Shown in pieces: positions 9,114 through 23,979 of a stretch of 64,000 nucleotides of DNA. Every line of letters begins with the position of its first letter. Positions within the stretch are counted from its first letter, which is position 1. Under the pieces are notes generated by a model that worked only from the letters and a program-made list of their open reading frames with translations, had not been told where the DNA came from and ran no database searches. A program made the translations under genes and the position numbers. The stretch is taken from positions 198,729 to 262,728 of the forward strand of contig NZ_BBDO01000003.1 of NCBI RefSeq assembly GCF_001316285.1, written 5' to 3'. Source of the stretch: Vulcanisaeta sp. JCM 16161 (GTDB taxonomy: Archaea; Thermoproteota; Thermoprotei; Thermoproteales; Thermocladiaceae).

Positions 9114-10233
9114 ATGGGCCTAGGCCCAGTAAGGCCCTGGTTCAGGGCTAGGCTCGAGGAGGCGTTGCTCATGACGCTCGCAACACCACTATTCCTGGCA
9201 CAACCCGCCGGCAAGGTCCTGGACACCCTCATTGACGAGGCGCAAAGGCTGGGCCTAAACCGTGCATTAATCAGGCGATTGCTCATGGCCAGAGCCGTTG
9301 TGTCCATGAACGAACCAATAACCAAGTACGTGGGTGGCCTTGGGGGTATGCTCGAGGCTATGGTCAACGCCGAGAGGCTGGGCATTGAGCCGGGCACTGC
9401 CGTGCTTTACATACTTAGGGAGCTCGATGATTACCTGGGCAGGTTGAGGAGTGATCATAGGGACTTGGTAACACTTCTTGACACACTCACGGTTATTACG
9501 CTGGCCATAATGCCCATGACGATAGTCTCGTGAGCAGGGCCTTAAGCATGGACCCGACGATGTACCTAGTGATTACCTACGCCTCGGCAGCGCCAATAAC
9601 GGCATTACTGGTTGGAACCTGGACCCGGGCCTGGTGGGTATCGATAATGAATTAACCAGGTACATGGGGATCGCGCTGGTACTTGCCGTGCCCATTTACG
9701 TGGTTACCAGGTCAATTGCGCTGACGTGGTTGGCCTTCTCCATAGCCTTCCTGGGCATGAGCCTTAATTGGTACATTGGGAGGGTTAGGGCTGTAAATGA
9801 CGTGAGGCACACGGCAATTAACAGGGTTATGAGGGCTGCGATAACGCCTAGGCTTGATCAGGCAGGGTCCAGGAATTGGTTTGAGGGCTTTATCAATGAG
9901 TATGCGAGGGTGGTGGCTACCACGGGCATGGGGAGGCCTGAGGTGATTAACGTGGCGGTTACATCGCTAACCCACGTTATTAATGCCGTGACGGAGTCCA
10001 GGAGGGTTGGGTATGCCTCGGTCATCGTTTCCGTGTCCCTGATGGAGATTATACTCGTAATAACCAGGTTAATAGCAACCCAGGTGGCTGGGGGTGCATT
10101 AATGCTGCAGTTAATGCTCCCAACGGTAATACTCGGTGGTTTCATGAGTGGTTATGTACTTGATTCAATAATCACGGGCGTGTACGCCACAGTGCCGTTA
10201 GTGATTACGTACATAGCCCTGACCATGGCCTAG
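9114..10233 (+). CDS. Type II secretion F (PilC/TadC/ArlJ-like) membrane protein
   Basis: Membrane platform protein of a type IV pilus-like machine. The TATA-like TTTTAAGTATT at 9087-9097 puts the transcript start at the ATG at 9114. Segment 1 (to 9533) contains alpha-helical cytoplasmic sequence (LLMARAVVSMNEPITKY, LGIEPGTAVLYILREL) and a first membrane helix. An intermediate frame (SMDPTMYLVITYASAAPIT) and then the 9634-10233 segment carry further membrane helices and a second cytoplasmic helical domain (TTGMGRPEVINVAVTSL). This two-lobe layout with paired TM helices is that of T2SF proteins. Two frame changes (near 9530 and 9625) need correction. It is likely the partner of the ATPase at 11344-12851. 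Confidence 0.7.
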
Positions 10234-10272
10234 CGGGTAAAGCCTTAATAATGCAATACGGAGTTACAAACT

Positions 10273-11052
10273 ATGTTAACTGTGTTGTTCCTAAGCCAGA
10301 AGGGTGGTGTTGGCAAGACGTTGATAGTCACGAGCCTAGCCACGGCACTGGCAATGAGGGGTTACAGGACCTGGCTTATTGACCTAGACCCAAACGCAAC
10401 CGCATCCAAGGTACTAGGCGTGAGTAACCCTGGCAATGTAAGTGGTGCCCTGACGTACATGATGGGGACTACGAGGACGGTCAAGGTCTCAACGGCTTAT
10501 ATCGAGGACGGCGTCGTGGGAAACATAAGAGTCATACCGCCAGGCACCACACCGGTCGCTAATCCATACAATGCATTACCAAGTACGCCGGTCCTTAACT
10601 CCAGGATATCATCACTAATCAGGGGGATAGGTAATTACAGGGTCAAGCCAAACTTCATATTAATAGACACGCCAGCCCTATCGCCAACCCTAAACCCAGG
10701 ACTCACAACCGCGTTGGTGAGCAATGCAGACGTAATAACCCTGGTGGCCACCGACGAGCCCGGCGGCATGGGTTGGCTAGGTAACATGCTTGAATATGCG
10801 GCAACAATAAGCCCGGGAAAGGAGGGCGTGGTTGTATTGAATAAGTTATCAAGCATAAGGGGTAACCTAGACATTGGTGTTAAGAATGTGGTGAAGATAC
10901 TCAGGAACTCGGCCATTGAGGCTGCATGGCGGTTAGGCTCAATACCCTACCTGGTCAAGGACCCGGGGCTTGGCCAATTCAGGAAGGCGATTGATGAGTT
11001 TGCAGCATTACTGGAGAGGTTGAATGCTGAGAGGGTTTGGGTGAGTCCATGA
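10273..11052 (+). CDS. ParA/MinD-like ATPase 1
   Basis: A 259-residue deviant Walker-type ATPase. Walker A is KGGVGKT (residues ~10-16), switch I DLDPNATAS, and Walker B FILIDTPAL. A C-terminal segment VVVLNKLSS matches the N-K-x specificity region. It lies between the T2SF gene and a small basic/acidic gene that it overlaps by 4 nt. In Tad and related pilus systems a ParA/MinD homologue (TadZ/CpaE) positions the apparatus at the pole; here the same role is inferred from context. It is not obviously a plasmid ParA, since no centromere-like repeats or ParB gene are visible. Confidence 0.8.
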   Translation: MLTVLFLSQKGGVGKTLIVTSLATALAMRGYRTWLIDLDPNATASKVLGVSNPGNVSGALTYMMGTTRTVKVSTAYIEDGVVGNIRVIPPGTTPVANPYNALPSTPVLNSRISSLIRGIGNYRVKPNFILIDTPALSPTLNPGLTTALVSNADVITLVATDEPGGMGWLGNMLEYAATISPGKEGVVVLNKLSSIRGNLDIGVKNVVKILRNSAIEAAWRLGSIPYLVKDPGLGQFRKAIDEFAALLERLNAERVWVSP

Positions 11053-11375
11053 GGCTTCTGCGTAGGAGGGTCGTTAATGAGGATGAGGATGAGGAGATAA
11101 CGAGGCTCATGAGAAGGATTAGCAATAGACCGAGGCTTAGGGTTGAGGGCGCTAAACCGAGTAGGGATGCGGTGGAGGTGTACGTGAGTAATGGATTGAA
11201 GGCCTTGGAACAGGCACTGAGGGGCTTGGGCGCGGATGAGGGTGAGGTTAGGAGGGCGCTTAGGATTGGTAGGGAGGCCCTAGTTAGTAACTACCCGAAC
11301 CAGGTTGATGTTGTTGAGTTAGCGAGGCAGTTGCTGGCTAGGGTTAGGACTCCTCAAGGACAACGTCACTCCTGA
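11049..11375 (+). CDS. Small charged protein coupled to ParA-like ATPase 1
   Basis: A 108-residue protein, starting at the ATG at 11049 that overlaps the ATPase stop (ATGA). The N-terminal third is charged and probably disordered (RRRVVNEDEDEEITRLMRR). The rest is predicted helical (VEVYVSNGLKALEQAL, REALVSNYPNQVDVVELA). Translational coupling suggests it is an adaptor or activator of the ATPase, as small ParB- or TadZ-partner proteins are, but no known domain was recognised. Its 3' end overlaps the convergent secretion ATPase gene by ~30 nt. Confidence 0.6.
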   Translation: MRLLRRRVVNEDEDEEITRLMRRISNRPRLRVEGAKPSRDAVEVYVSNGLKALEQALRGLGADEGEVRRALRIGREALVSNYPNQVDVVELARQLLARVRTPQGQRHS

Positions 11376-12851
11376 CCTCCCTGGGCATAACCAACTCCCT
11401 AGCCTGTGGAAGAGTGCCACGAGCCTAACCCACTCGGCCTCATCAATGTCAAAGCTGGAGTAATGCCTAAGGAAAGCCTCCCTATCACTGACCTCCCTAA
11501 TCACGTAGTCCTCACCAACACGCCCACCCAGGAATTTAACCAGGACATCCTCATGCAAGCCCCCATCCCAAGCGGTCACGGGCCTGCCCCCATCCACAAC
11601 CCACGCACCAACAACCCTCCTAACAACCTTACTACCAGCCTCAAACCTGCCCATGAGCACGACCAACAACCTAATCAAATCAACGGGCACGCCATACTCC
11701 CTAAGCCTAACAATGGCCTCCTCAACGCCACCAGCGTGCATCGTGGTGGCCCCACCAACCTGCCCGCTCATAATTGCATGCAACCAGGCCCTGGTATCCT
11801 CGGGCCCTAACCTCATTAATAAATATGTAATCGGCGCCAACCCTAAGTGCATGGACAAGCCTCTGAAAAAGCGGTATGGGCTTGACGCCGGCTCCATGAC
11901 CCTCACGACTAAGCAGCGGAATGACGCTGCCCGCATAATCACTAACCAGTTCCTGGGGGAGTAGGACCTCGTCGATGTCCTCGACTTGGCAATCACGGTG
12001 CTTGGGGGCAGGGCTGACATGAGGGCCGCAGACATGCTGGTCTTCCCGGAGCCCGCGGGCCCAATCACGAGTATTGGAACACCAACCTCAAGCGCCAGCC
12101 AGAGGTAGGCCGCGAGCCTGGCGTCAATTGAGCCAAGCCTAACCATGTCAATCAACTTCCAAGCCCTGGTGGGGAAAACCCTAATACTGACCCTGGTCCT
12201 ATCCGTAACATCGAAGGAGTCAACACTCACCCTAAGCATTGGCCTATGACCCCTATCATAAGCCTCAACCGATGGGTTATAATACGTTGGGTAAACCCCA
12301 ACCCTATCACCAATAACACTAACGAGCAGCTCAACCTCGCGGGTACTCGGCACCACATTCGACTGACAATCACCAAGACTGCTCAACTTAAAATGAACCC
12401 GGGCACCAGGCGCCACGTAGATGTCCGTAAGGCCGACCTCATCGCTCACGACCATGACAGGCTCCAGAACGCCGTAATTATACAAGCCTCTAAACAATAG
12501 TGAGGCCCATTTATTAGCATCATCACTAGACACATTAACACCAACACCCCTCAGGTAATTAACGGCCTCAACCCTGAGGGCATTGATCACGGAATCCTCA
12601 AAATCCAAACCCCTCGAAATGCCCCTAATCACGGCATCCCTAACCCTAGGCATGTGCTTAACCGTAAAGTCCTCAAGGCTGAAGGAGTCAATGCCGGGAA
12701 GCGTCGAGTCACCAACATCGACGAAACAGCCTGTGCCCCATACCGTGCTGTAGATTGTTACCGTGCTGGGGAAACCACGGAACAAAACCCTACGACTAAA
12801 GACGACCTCGCCATCGACAGCGCCAGCCGAACGACTATAGAACAAACCCAT
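11344..12851 (-). CDS. Type II/IV secretion ATPase (VirB11/GspE/CpaF-like)
   Basis: Motor ATPase expected to drive pilus-like assembly together with the T2SF protein. The N-terminal ~230 residues contain the family's N-terminal domain (VSDEVGLTDIYVAPG). The core has Walker A VIGPAGSGKTS and the C-terminal His-box/Walker B region PEDTRAWLHAIMSGQVGGATTMHAGG. The 510-codon frame looks intact but is not. Between ~11985 and ~11810 the translation is garbled (STRSYSPRNWL), whereas a neighbouring frame reads EDIDEVLLPQEL, then PLFQRLVHALRVGADYIF and INEV, which is exactly the expected Asp-box and Walker B. Two compensating indels therefore hide in the ORF. A third shift near 11400 is likely, since another frame ends naturally (REL VMPREVRSDVVLEES) at 11344. 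Confidence 0.82.
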
Positions 12852-12926
12852 ACAATACTCCTCAACAAACCCCTTAATAAGTTGTGAGGGGTAAAACTAA
12901 TTAATGAGGGTCTCGACTAAAGAATC

Positions 12927-13271
12927 ATGTTCGGGCTAGGTAGGAAGAGGAGGTTGACGGGTAATGAGGAGATTGAGGAGGAACTCGTGATAGACGATGA
13001 GGGCAAGGACGAATTCGGGCTAACCCAAACCCCCACCGTAAACCCGCAATCGACGACCCGCCAACAAGACCTAACAGACCTTAGAAGCTACATAGATGAA
13101 TTGAGTAGGAGAATTGAGGAGGTAATGAGCATCAAGAATGACTTGGAAAAACTCACGCAGATGAAGCCCACGATAGAGAACTACATAAGTACGCTGAACG
13201 AAATAGTGAAAACACTGGGCGAGATCGAGAACCTACTGAATAAGCTTGAGGAGTTAAGGAGGAGGCTATGA
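12927..13271 (+). CDS. Coiled-coil partner of ParA/MinD-like ATPase 2
   Basis: A 114-residue protein with an N-terminal basic patch (GLGRKRRL), an acidic, probably disordered linker, and a C-terminal coiled coil of ~60 residues (LSRRIEEVMSIKNDLEKL, LGEIENLLNKLEELRRRL). Its stop overlaps the next start (ATGA, 13268-13271). It is divergent from the secretion ATPase gene, with ~75 bp between start codons that would hold both promoters. The role is probably structural or regulatory in the pilus-like locus; no homologous family was recognised. Confidence 0.6.
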   Translation: MFGLGRKRRLTGNEEIEEELVIDDEGKDEFGLTQTPTVNPQSTTRQQDLTDLRSYIDELSRRIEEVMSIKNDLEKLTQMKPTIENYISTLNEIVKTLGEIENLLNKLEELRRRL

Positions 13272-13902
13272 CGATAATAACCGTAACGAGTGGTAACGTG
13301 GGCGGTGTGGGGAAGACAACAATAACGCTAGCCCTAATGATGAGCACGAAGAACGTGGCATACATAGACCTAAGCCCAGATAACCGCTCCCTATCCCTAC
13401 TCCTAGGCTTAAACCCAAGGACGGACATAATAGACAGCATACGCGGCGGTAAGTACATGATGTACGTGAGGGATGGGAACGCGATCATACCAATAAGGCA
13501 TAGGGAATACCTAGAGCTTAGGCAGTTGGGCGAGATAGCACCGGCTGAGGTGCAAAGGATGCTTAGGGCCTGGAGAAGGCCCTGGCTAGTAGGTATGGTG
13601 TGGAGAACCTCGTAATAGACACGATGAGCACGGTGAACCTAGGACTAACAATGGGTGCGATAGAGACCGCGGACAAACTACTGATACCACTGACCAGGGA
13701 GAGGGAGGAATTAATAAGGAGGACGGTGCCGAGGGTGGGCACGAAGCACATGATCTACGCAATGAACATGGCCAGGGAAAACCTGAGGATAGACGGCATG
13801 GCCGCGGTAATACCATACGTGGAAGGGGCAAATAATCAACTCGAGGTTGCGGAAAGAATTAGGAATTACATCAAGAATTTGATGAGGGTCGTCCTCGAGT
13901 AA
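13268..13902 (+). CDS. MinD/ParA-like ATPase 2
   Basis: Composite of ~210 residues with a frame change near 13600. Walker A is an unusual GNVGGVGKTT, in which the common SGKGGVGKT lysine before GG is replaced by N-V. This lysine is the signature residue of the deviant Walker A that reaches across the dimer, so its loss matters if real. Other motifs are switch I YIDLSPDNRS and Walker B-like LVIDTMSTVNL. The C-terminal half has KLLIPLTREREEL and AAVIPYVEGANNQLEVAERI, in line with MinD/TadZ. It is short for the family. It is translationally coupled to the coiled-coil gene upstream. Confidence 0.72.
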
Positions 13903-13906
13903 TGGG

Positions 13907-14265
13907 CTAGACGAGTGATGATAAGTGGTTCATAACCATGGACATGAAGCTCTTAAGCGCCGTAGCCACCGCCGTTAAACCAACCGAGTTAAGCACGGCA
14001 GGTAGTATACCCATTAGCAGGACGAAGACCACGCCCATCGCGGCCAAGGCACCAATAATACGCCTAATACTGGACCACTCAATAAGTGAGTAACCAATCA
14101 GTGACTGAACGAGGGCCAAAAAGCCAATGAGCCTAAGCCAGCTATTGTTATTAGTATTAATACGGCTGCGATGAAGGCCATGAAATCAACAGTACTACTC
14201 ACGACGCCCTGAATGGCAGACTCGGCAGCGGCATATGGATTGGTGGAGCTGAGTATCACCGCCAT
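13907..14265 (-). CDS. Small multi-pass membrane protein of the pilus-like locus
   Basis: ATG 14265 opens a 55-codon frame (MAVILSSTNPYAAAES, then FMAFIAAVLILITIAGLG). A second frame continues with ALVQSLIGYSLIEW and GALAAMGVVFVLLMGILP to 13907. The two overlap around a T5 run near 14120, so one indel and a single ~120-residue protein with three to four TM helices is the simplest reading. Alanine/glycine-rich short membrane proteins of this kind accompany pilus and type IV secretion loci (pilin-like or VirB2/holin-like), but no family was recognised. It lies immediately downstream of MinD-like ATPase 3 on the same strand. Confidence 0.5.
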
Positions 14266-14338
14266 GGTGGCAATTAATGGCTAGGCCTAATTAGGGTTGT
14301 GGGGCGTGGAGTTCACGTCGCACCAGGCCTGGCGCAAC

Positions 14339-15127
14339 TCAGTGCTTGATGGCCCTAAACAACCTCGTTATGGCGCTGTCCTCGAGGCCGAGCTTAAATA
14401 GGTATGTTGGGCCCAGCATTTGGCGGGCCATGGACACCAGGTCCTCGATTGGTCGGGTGAACGGCATTAGGGCGTAGTACCACTTCTGCGAAACCTCAAC
14501 GCCGATTATGGCGTACGGGTCCCAACGGGCAACGAGCTTAGCCCTAACGCCATTAACCGTGAATTGCCTACCAACCCTCTCAAACCTAGCCTCGCCAGGG
14601 AAGCCAAGCTCATTAACCAACTCGCCGAATGTCTTGAAGTTCGTGGGCTCCCCAATCACGAAGAATGGGGACTCAGGCGTGACCTTAAGGTAGTGCCTAC
14701 AGCCCTCGGTGGGCATCCTATTACAGACCCTCACAACCCTACCACCGGGGAACGCCTCAACAACCCTATCCGCAGAGACCACGGAGTCGGGTTCGTAGGA
14801 GCTAACGACAACGAGGACGTCAGCCCTACCCAATAATTCAACGAACTCAGGCTGGGCGAGGCTCATTGGGGGCAAATCAACAATGGCAATGCCATTATAG
14901 CCCTGCGGAGGCAGTCCCTGCCTAACCCTAACAAGCCTAGACAACCTATTAACACCATCAACGAAATCACTAAGGTAATAATAAACCCCCGTACAAACAC
15001 CAAGGCCGCAGGAGTAATCAAACAACTCATGGCCAAAACCCCTAAGCGAAAGAATAGCCGATAAGCCAAGAGCCACAGTCGACTTCCCAGTACCACCCTT
15101 ACCACCGCTTGTGACTACTATCAGCAT
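14339..15127 (-). CDS. MinD/ParA-like ATPase 3
   Basis: A 262-residue deviant Walker ATPase with Walker A SGGKGGTGKST, Walker B-like IAIVDLPPM, and VVVVSSYEPDSVVSADRV after it. The C-terminal ~100 residues diverge from typical MinD (FTVNGVRAKLVARWDPYA). A TATA-like element (TATTTATATTA read across 15153-15163) lies just before the start, and the ATG is 15127. It heads the minus-strand pair with the small membrane protein. This is the third MinD/ParA-like protein in ~5 kb. Confidence 0.78.
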   Translation of the reverse strand: MLIVVTSGGKGGTGKSTVALGLSAILSLRGFGHELFDYSCGLGVCTGVYYYLSDFVDGVNRLSRLVRVRQGLPPQGYNGIAIVDLPPMSLAQPEFVELLGRADVLVVVSSYEPDSVVSADRVVEAFPGGRVVRVCNRMPTEGCRHYLKVTPESPFFVIGEPTNFKTFGELVNELGFPGEARFERVGRQFTVNGVRAKLVARWDPYAIIGVEVSQKWYYALMPFTRPIEDLVSMARQMLGPTYLFKLGLEDSAITRLFRAIKH

Positions 15128-15286
15128 TCCGATTATGTTCGTCTCAATGCAGTATTTATATTACTTTTGCCAAACTCGAGCGCCGGAATACTGTGGGCAC
15201 GTCTCATTAAGCCTGGGCAAAGCTTCACGTGTGGGGTGGGTAGACAGACTCATAAAGCCGGGGAGGCGCTACTCCCTGACGGCTTA

Positions 15287-18124
15287 ATGAGTGATTTCTG
15301 GGGGAGGTACCTGCACCCGAGGCTTGTGGGTGTGATTAGGGAGTTTGGGTATCTGGAGCCTACGCCGGTTCAGGAGAGGGCGATACCCAGGGTGCTCGGT
15401 GGCGTTAATGTCCTAATCACCGCGCCCACGGGCAGTGGTAAGACCGAGGCCGCCATGTTCCCAATAATGAGCAAGATACTGAGCGATAACTTAACTAGCG
15501 GCGTTGCGGCGATTTACATAACGCCTGCGAGGGCCCTCAATAGGGACGTGAACATTAGGCTTAGGGAGATAGCCAATAGGTTGGGTATAACCACGGCGGT
15601 TAGGCATGGCGACACGCCCGAGAGTGAGCGTAGGAGGCAGGTTAGGGAGCCGCCCGTGATACTCATAACGACGCCTGAGACCCTCCAGGTCATCCTGGCT
15701 ATGAGGAGTATGAGGAGGGCGCTTAGGAGTGTTAGGTGGGTTGTTGTTGATGAGTTGCATGAGTTGATGAATGATGAGAGGGGTGCCCAACTGTCCATAG
15801 CCCTGGAGAGGCTGGTCAACATAGCCGGTGAGTACCAGAGGATTGGGCTTTCGGCGACCATAGGCAATACCGAGTTGGCGAGCCAATTCCTAGCCGGCGT
15901 GGGTAGGCCTGTGGAGGTGGTGAGTGTGGACGTGAGTAGGGAGATGGAGGTAAGCGTTGAGTATCCCGAGGCGTCTGAGGAGGACGTGGACTTGGCTGAG
16001 GAGTTGAACACAACGCCCGAAACCGCCGCGAGGCTTAGGAGGATCGTCGAGATAATCAGTGCTCATAGGGCAACCCTAGTCTTCACGAACACGAGGGATG
16101 AGGCGGAGCTGCTGGGGCATAGGCTCGGTAGGGTGCTCGGTGATGACGCGTGGGTGTCTACCACGGCTCACTGGACAGGGAGGAGAGGGAGGGCCTTGAG
16201 GAGGGCCTGAGGAGTGGTGGGGTTAGGGCTGTGGTCACCACGTCAAGCCTTGAGCTGGGCATTGACATTGGGCATGTGGACGCCGTGATTCAGTACTCAA
16301 GCCCGAGGCAGGTCACAAAGTTAATCCAGAGGGTTGGCAGGAGTGGGCATAGGCTTGGTGGGAGGCTGTTGGTTACGTAATCACGAGGGACGTGGATGAC
16401 TACCTCGAATCCCTAGTAATCGCCAGGAGGGCCCTAAACAACGAGTTGGAGAGGGGGGTTGAGTATCACGAGAAGGCGCTTGACGTGCTTCACCACCAGG
16501 TCGCGGGCATGGTGATTGAGGCTAGGATTGAGGGCGGGGCATTAACCATAAACGATGTCCTAAACACAGTGAGGAGGGCGCACCCATTCAGGGGGTTAAC
16601 GCTTGAGGAGTTGATGGACGTCCTGAGGTTCATGGAGAGTAACAGGTTCATCAGGGTTAATGAGGATGGGACAATAACGCCGAGGAGGGGACTCCACAGG
16701 TACTACTTCGAGAACATATCCATGATACCAGACCAAAGGCACTATAGGGCTAGGGACATGATAACGAACAAAGCCATTGGCGAGTTGGATGAGGAGTTCG
16801 TGGAGACCACGGAGACGGGGACGCAGATAATACTTGCGGGTAGGCCATGGAGAATAGTCGGTATAGACCATGAAAAGGGTGAGGTTGTCCTAGAACCACT
16901 GAATCAAATCCTAAACGCAGTACCCACCTGGATTGGCGAGGAAATACCAGTACCAACCGAGGTGGCCCAGGAGACGTGTAGGTTGAGGGAGGGGTTAATG
17001 GGCGCCATAGCCAACGGCGTGGATCCAGCCACGGTATTGGCGAAATACCCAACGGGTGGGGTCCCCAGCGCACTCATTGAGGAGTTGAGGCAGCAGTTGG
17101 GTACGGGGGTTACGGGGTTCACGAACGCTGTGATCATCGAGTGGAGGGGTAGGGATGCCGTGATCCACGCGTGCCTGGGCACCAAGGGGAATCAGGCACT
17201 GGCCCTATACCTAGCGAGGTTCATTGGGCAGAGGTATAGGGTTGCCGTGACCTACGTGACCGACCCATACAGGGTACTCATAACAGCACCAATAGGTATA
17301 CCGCCCCAGGCAATAATTGAGGCCCTAAGCCAAAGCCGGACTACGTGGAGGGGGAGTTGAGGGAGGCCATAAGGGGCACGAGGCTTTATAGGTATAGGTT
17401 CATACACGTGGCGAGGAGGTTCGGGGTGCTGCCGAGGGAGTCCGTGGACGTTAATGTGGAGAGGCTAGCCACCGCCCTCAGGGACACCGTGGTGGATAGG
17501 GAGGTCATTAGGGAGATACTCACCGAAAAGGTGGACTCAACACCCCTCAGGCAATTGGTGAGCAGTGTCAGGGAGGGGAGAATAACGGTTAGGGTCGTTA
17601 AGGTCGAACAATACACGCCAATAGCCCAGCACATAATAAACCAAGCGGGCAAATACGACACGGCAATCCAGGGAATACCAACAACCACAATCCTACAACT
17701 ACTAAAGAAAAGAATCGAGGAAAGGGAAGTAACACTACTATGCCTAAACTGCGGGTGGCACACGACCATGAAGGTAAAGTACATACCAGAACAAATCAAA
17801 TGCCCAAGATGCGGAATGAGGCAAATAGCCGTACTAAAGTACGGAGAAGACCCAACAAGAGCATACGAAATAGCCAAGAAAGCCAGGAGAAAACAAAGAC
17901 TAACAAGGGAGGAACAGGAAAAATGGCAAGAACTAACACAAACAGCATTGGCGGTCCTACAATACGGCAAAAAGGCCATAACAGCCCTGGCAGCACACGG
18001 AGTAGGACCAACAACAGCAATAAGAAAAATCCTACCAAAAGCCAAAACAGAGCAAGAACTCTACCAACAAATCCTAGAAGCAGAACGACAATACCAACGA
18101 ACAAAACCCTTCTGGAATGAATAA
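15287..18124 (+). CDS. lhr: Lhr-type Ski2-like ATP-dependent helicase
   Basis: Large archaeal helicase of the Lhr family (SF2), acting on DNA or RNA forks in repair. It is a composite of four frame segments (joins near 16180, 16385 and 17345), ~945 residues. Motifs in order: Q-motif [10 protein letters not shown], Walker [11 protein letters not shown], motif [11 protein letters not shown], motif [10 protein letters not shown], motif [15 protein letters not shown], motif [14 protein letters not shown], and then the winged-helix and Lhr core region. A C-terminal zinc-binding pair CLNCG/CPRCG is preserved, as in many archaeal Lhr proteins. The ATG at 15287 is chosen because the upstream codons lack helicase-like sequence. 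The 3' end turns strongly A-rich. It runs towards the rRNA operon on the same strand. Confidence 0.88.
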
Positions 18125-18139
18125 ACAAAAACGAAAACC

Positions 18140-18165
18140 ACGAAGAAAAAAAACTTATAAAACAC
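18140..18165 (+). promoter_or_regulatory. rRNA operon promoter
   Basis: An A-rich BRE-like run (GAAGAAAAAAAA) followed by CTTATAAAA (18154-18162) forms a strong archaeal TATA box about 130 nt before the mature 16S 5' end. It sits just after the lhr stop, so the rRNA operon has its own strong promoter. Confidence 0.7.
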
Positions 18166-18265
18166 AAAAACAAGGAAACCAACCGCACAATGAGTCCCCA
18201 ACCAAACCACCCGGGAACAGCCCGGGCGGAAGGTTGGGGATGATCCAACCCCAACCACACCCAAA

Positions 18266-19834
<1,569 letters not shown>

Positions 19835-19852
19835 TGGTACCCACTGACCAAA

Positions 19853-22939
<3,087 letters not shown>

Positions 22940-23123
22940 TGGGTGTGGTTGGGGTTGGGTTGTGTTTTGGTTGTTGTCGGTTCTTTATTGTGGAATCCTA
23001 GGTTACTTCCTTTATTATGGTGATTACGTGGTTGTCGCCCCGCCCTTTGCCTTATGCCGTGTCCTGCTTATTCGTGGATTGCCATGGGTAACGCTTTTAT
23101 AGCTTGTTTTTCCAGGCTTTACC

Positions 23124-23979
23124 GTGGTTGAGGTTAGGAAGTTGACGGTTACTAGGGCGCCCGTTGACCCACGTGAGTTGGGTCTCGATGCCCTGCCCTA
23201 CGTTGGTGTTATTGGTGGTAGTGGGCTTTATGAGGCTGGCTTCTTCAGTGATTACTTCGAGGTTCAGCTTCACACGCCCTATGGATTGCCAAGCGATAAC
23301 GTCGTGATTGGTAGGGTTGGTAATGAGTGGGTTGCCTTCCTGCCTAGGCATGGCCGTGGCCATAGGTACCCACCGCATAGGATTCCGTATAGGGCCAATG
23401 CGTGGGCTTTGTGGGCCCTTGGTGTTAGGGCTGTGATTAGTGTTAGTGCCGTGGGTAGCCTTAGGCAGGACTTCGCGCCCGGCGACTTCGTGATTCCCGA
23501 CCAGTTCTTCGATGCGACGAAGGGTAGGGAGTACACGTTCTTTGATGGGCCGAGAACCTGCCACATACAGATTGGTCTTGAGCCTTTAACCAAGTCATTA
23601 ATCAATTGCTCTATGAGGAGGCTAGTAGGTTAATAGGACTCACCTCGGTGGTTGTTACGTGTGTATTGAGGGCCCGAGGTTTAGCACAAAGGCCGAGTCC
23701 AGGGTTTGGAGGGATGTCTATGGCTGCGACATTATCGGTATGACACTCGTGCCCGAGATAAACCTGGTCCGCGAGCTAGGCATGTGCTACTCACTGCTTG
23801 CCCTGGTCACGGACTACGACATCTGGGTCCCGCATCAACCCGTTACGGCGGAGCTCGTGGAGAGGGTCATGAGCGAGAAGCTTGAGCTCGCCCGCAAGGT
23901 CCTGCTCAACGTGATACCCAGGATACCCAGGGACGTACACCTCAAGTGCGAGGAGGCGTTGAAGAATGCCTGCGTCTGA
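23124..23979 (+). CDS. mtaP: S-methyl-5'-thioadenosine phosphorylase
   Basis: Catalyses phosphorolysis of methylthioadenosine to adenine and methylthioribose-1-phosphate in polyamine/methionine salvage. The GTG at 23124 lies ~25 nt after CTTTTATAGC, a TATA box, so the transcript is leaderless. Motifs: [12 protein letters not shown] (phosphate-binding), [25 protein letters not shown] in two parts, [34 protein letters not shown] with the family's methionine, and VTDYDIWV with the purine-binding aspartate. Indels near 23600 and 23655 split the gene; the joined length of ~280 residues is normal. It is the first gene of a probable operon with the unknown gene at 23979. Confidence 0.9.

Noticed and set aside
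10273..13902. Integrated plasmid partition system (ParA/ParB)
   Set aside because: No ParB-like protein, no iterons or centromere-like repeats, and the neighbours are pilus components.
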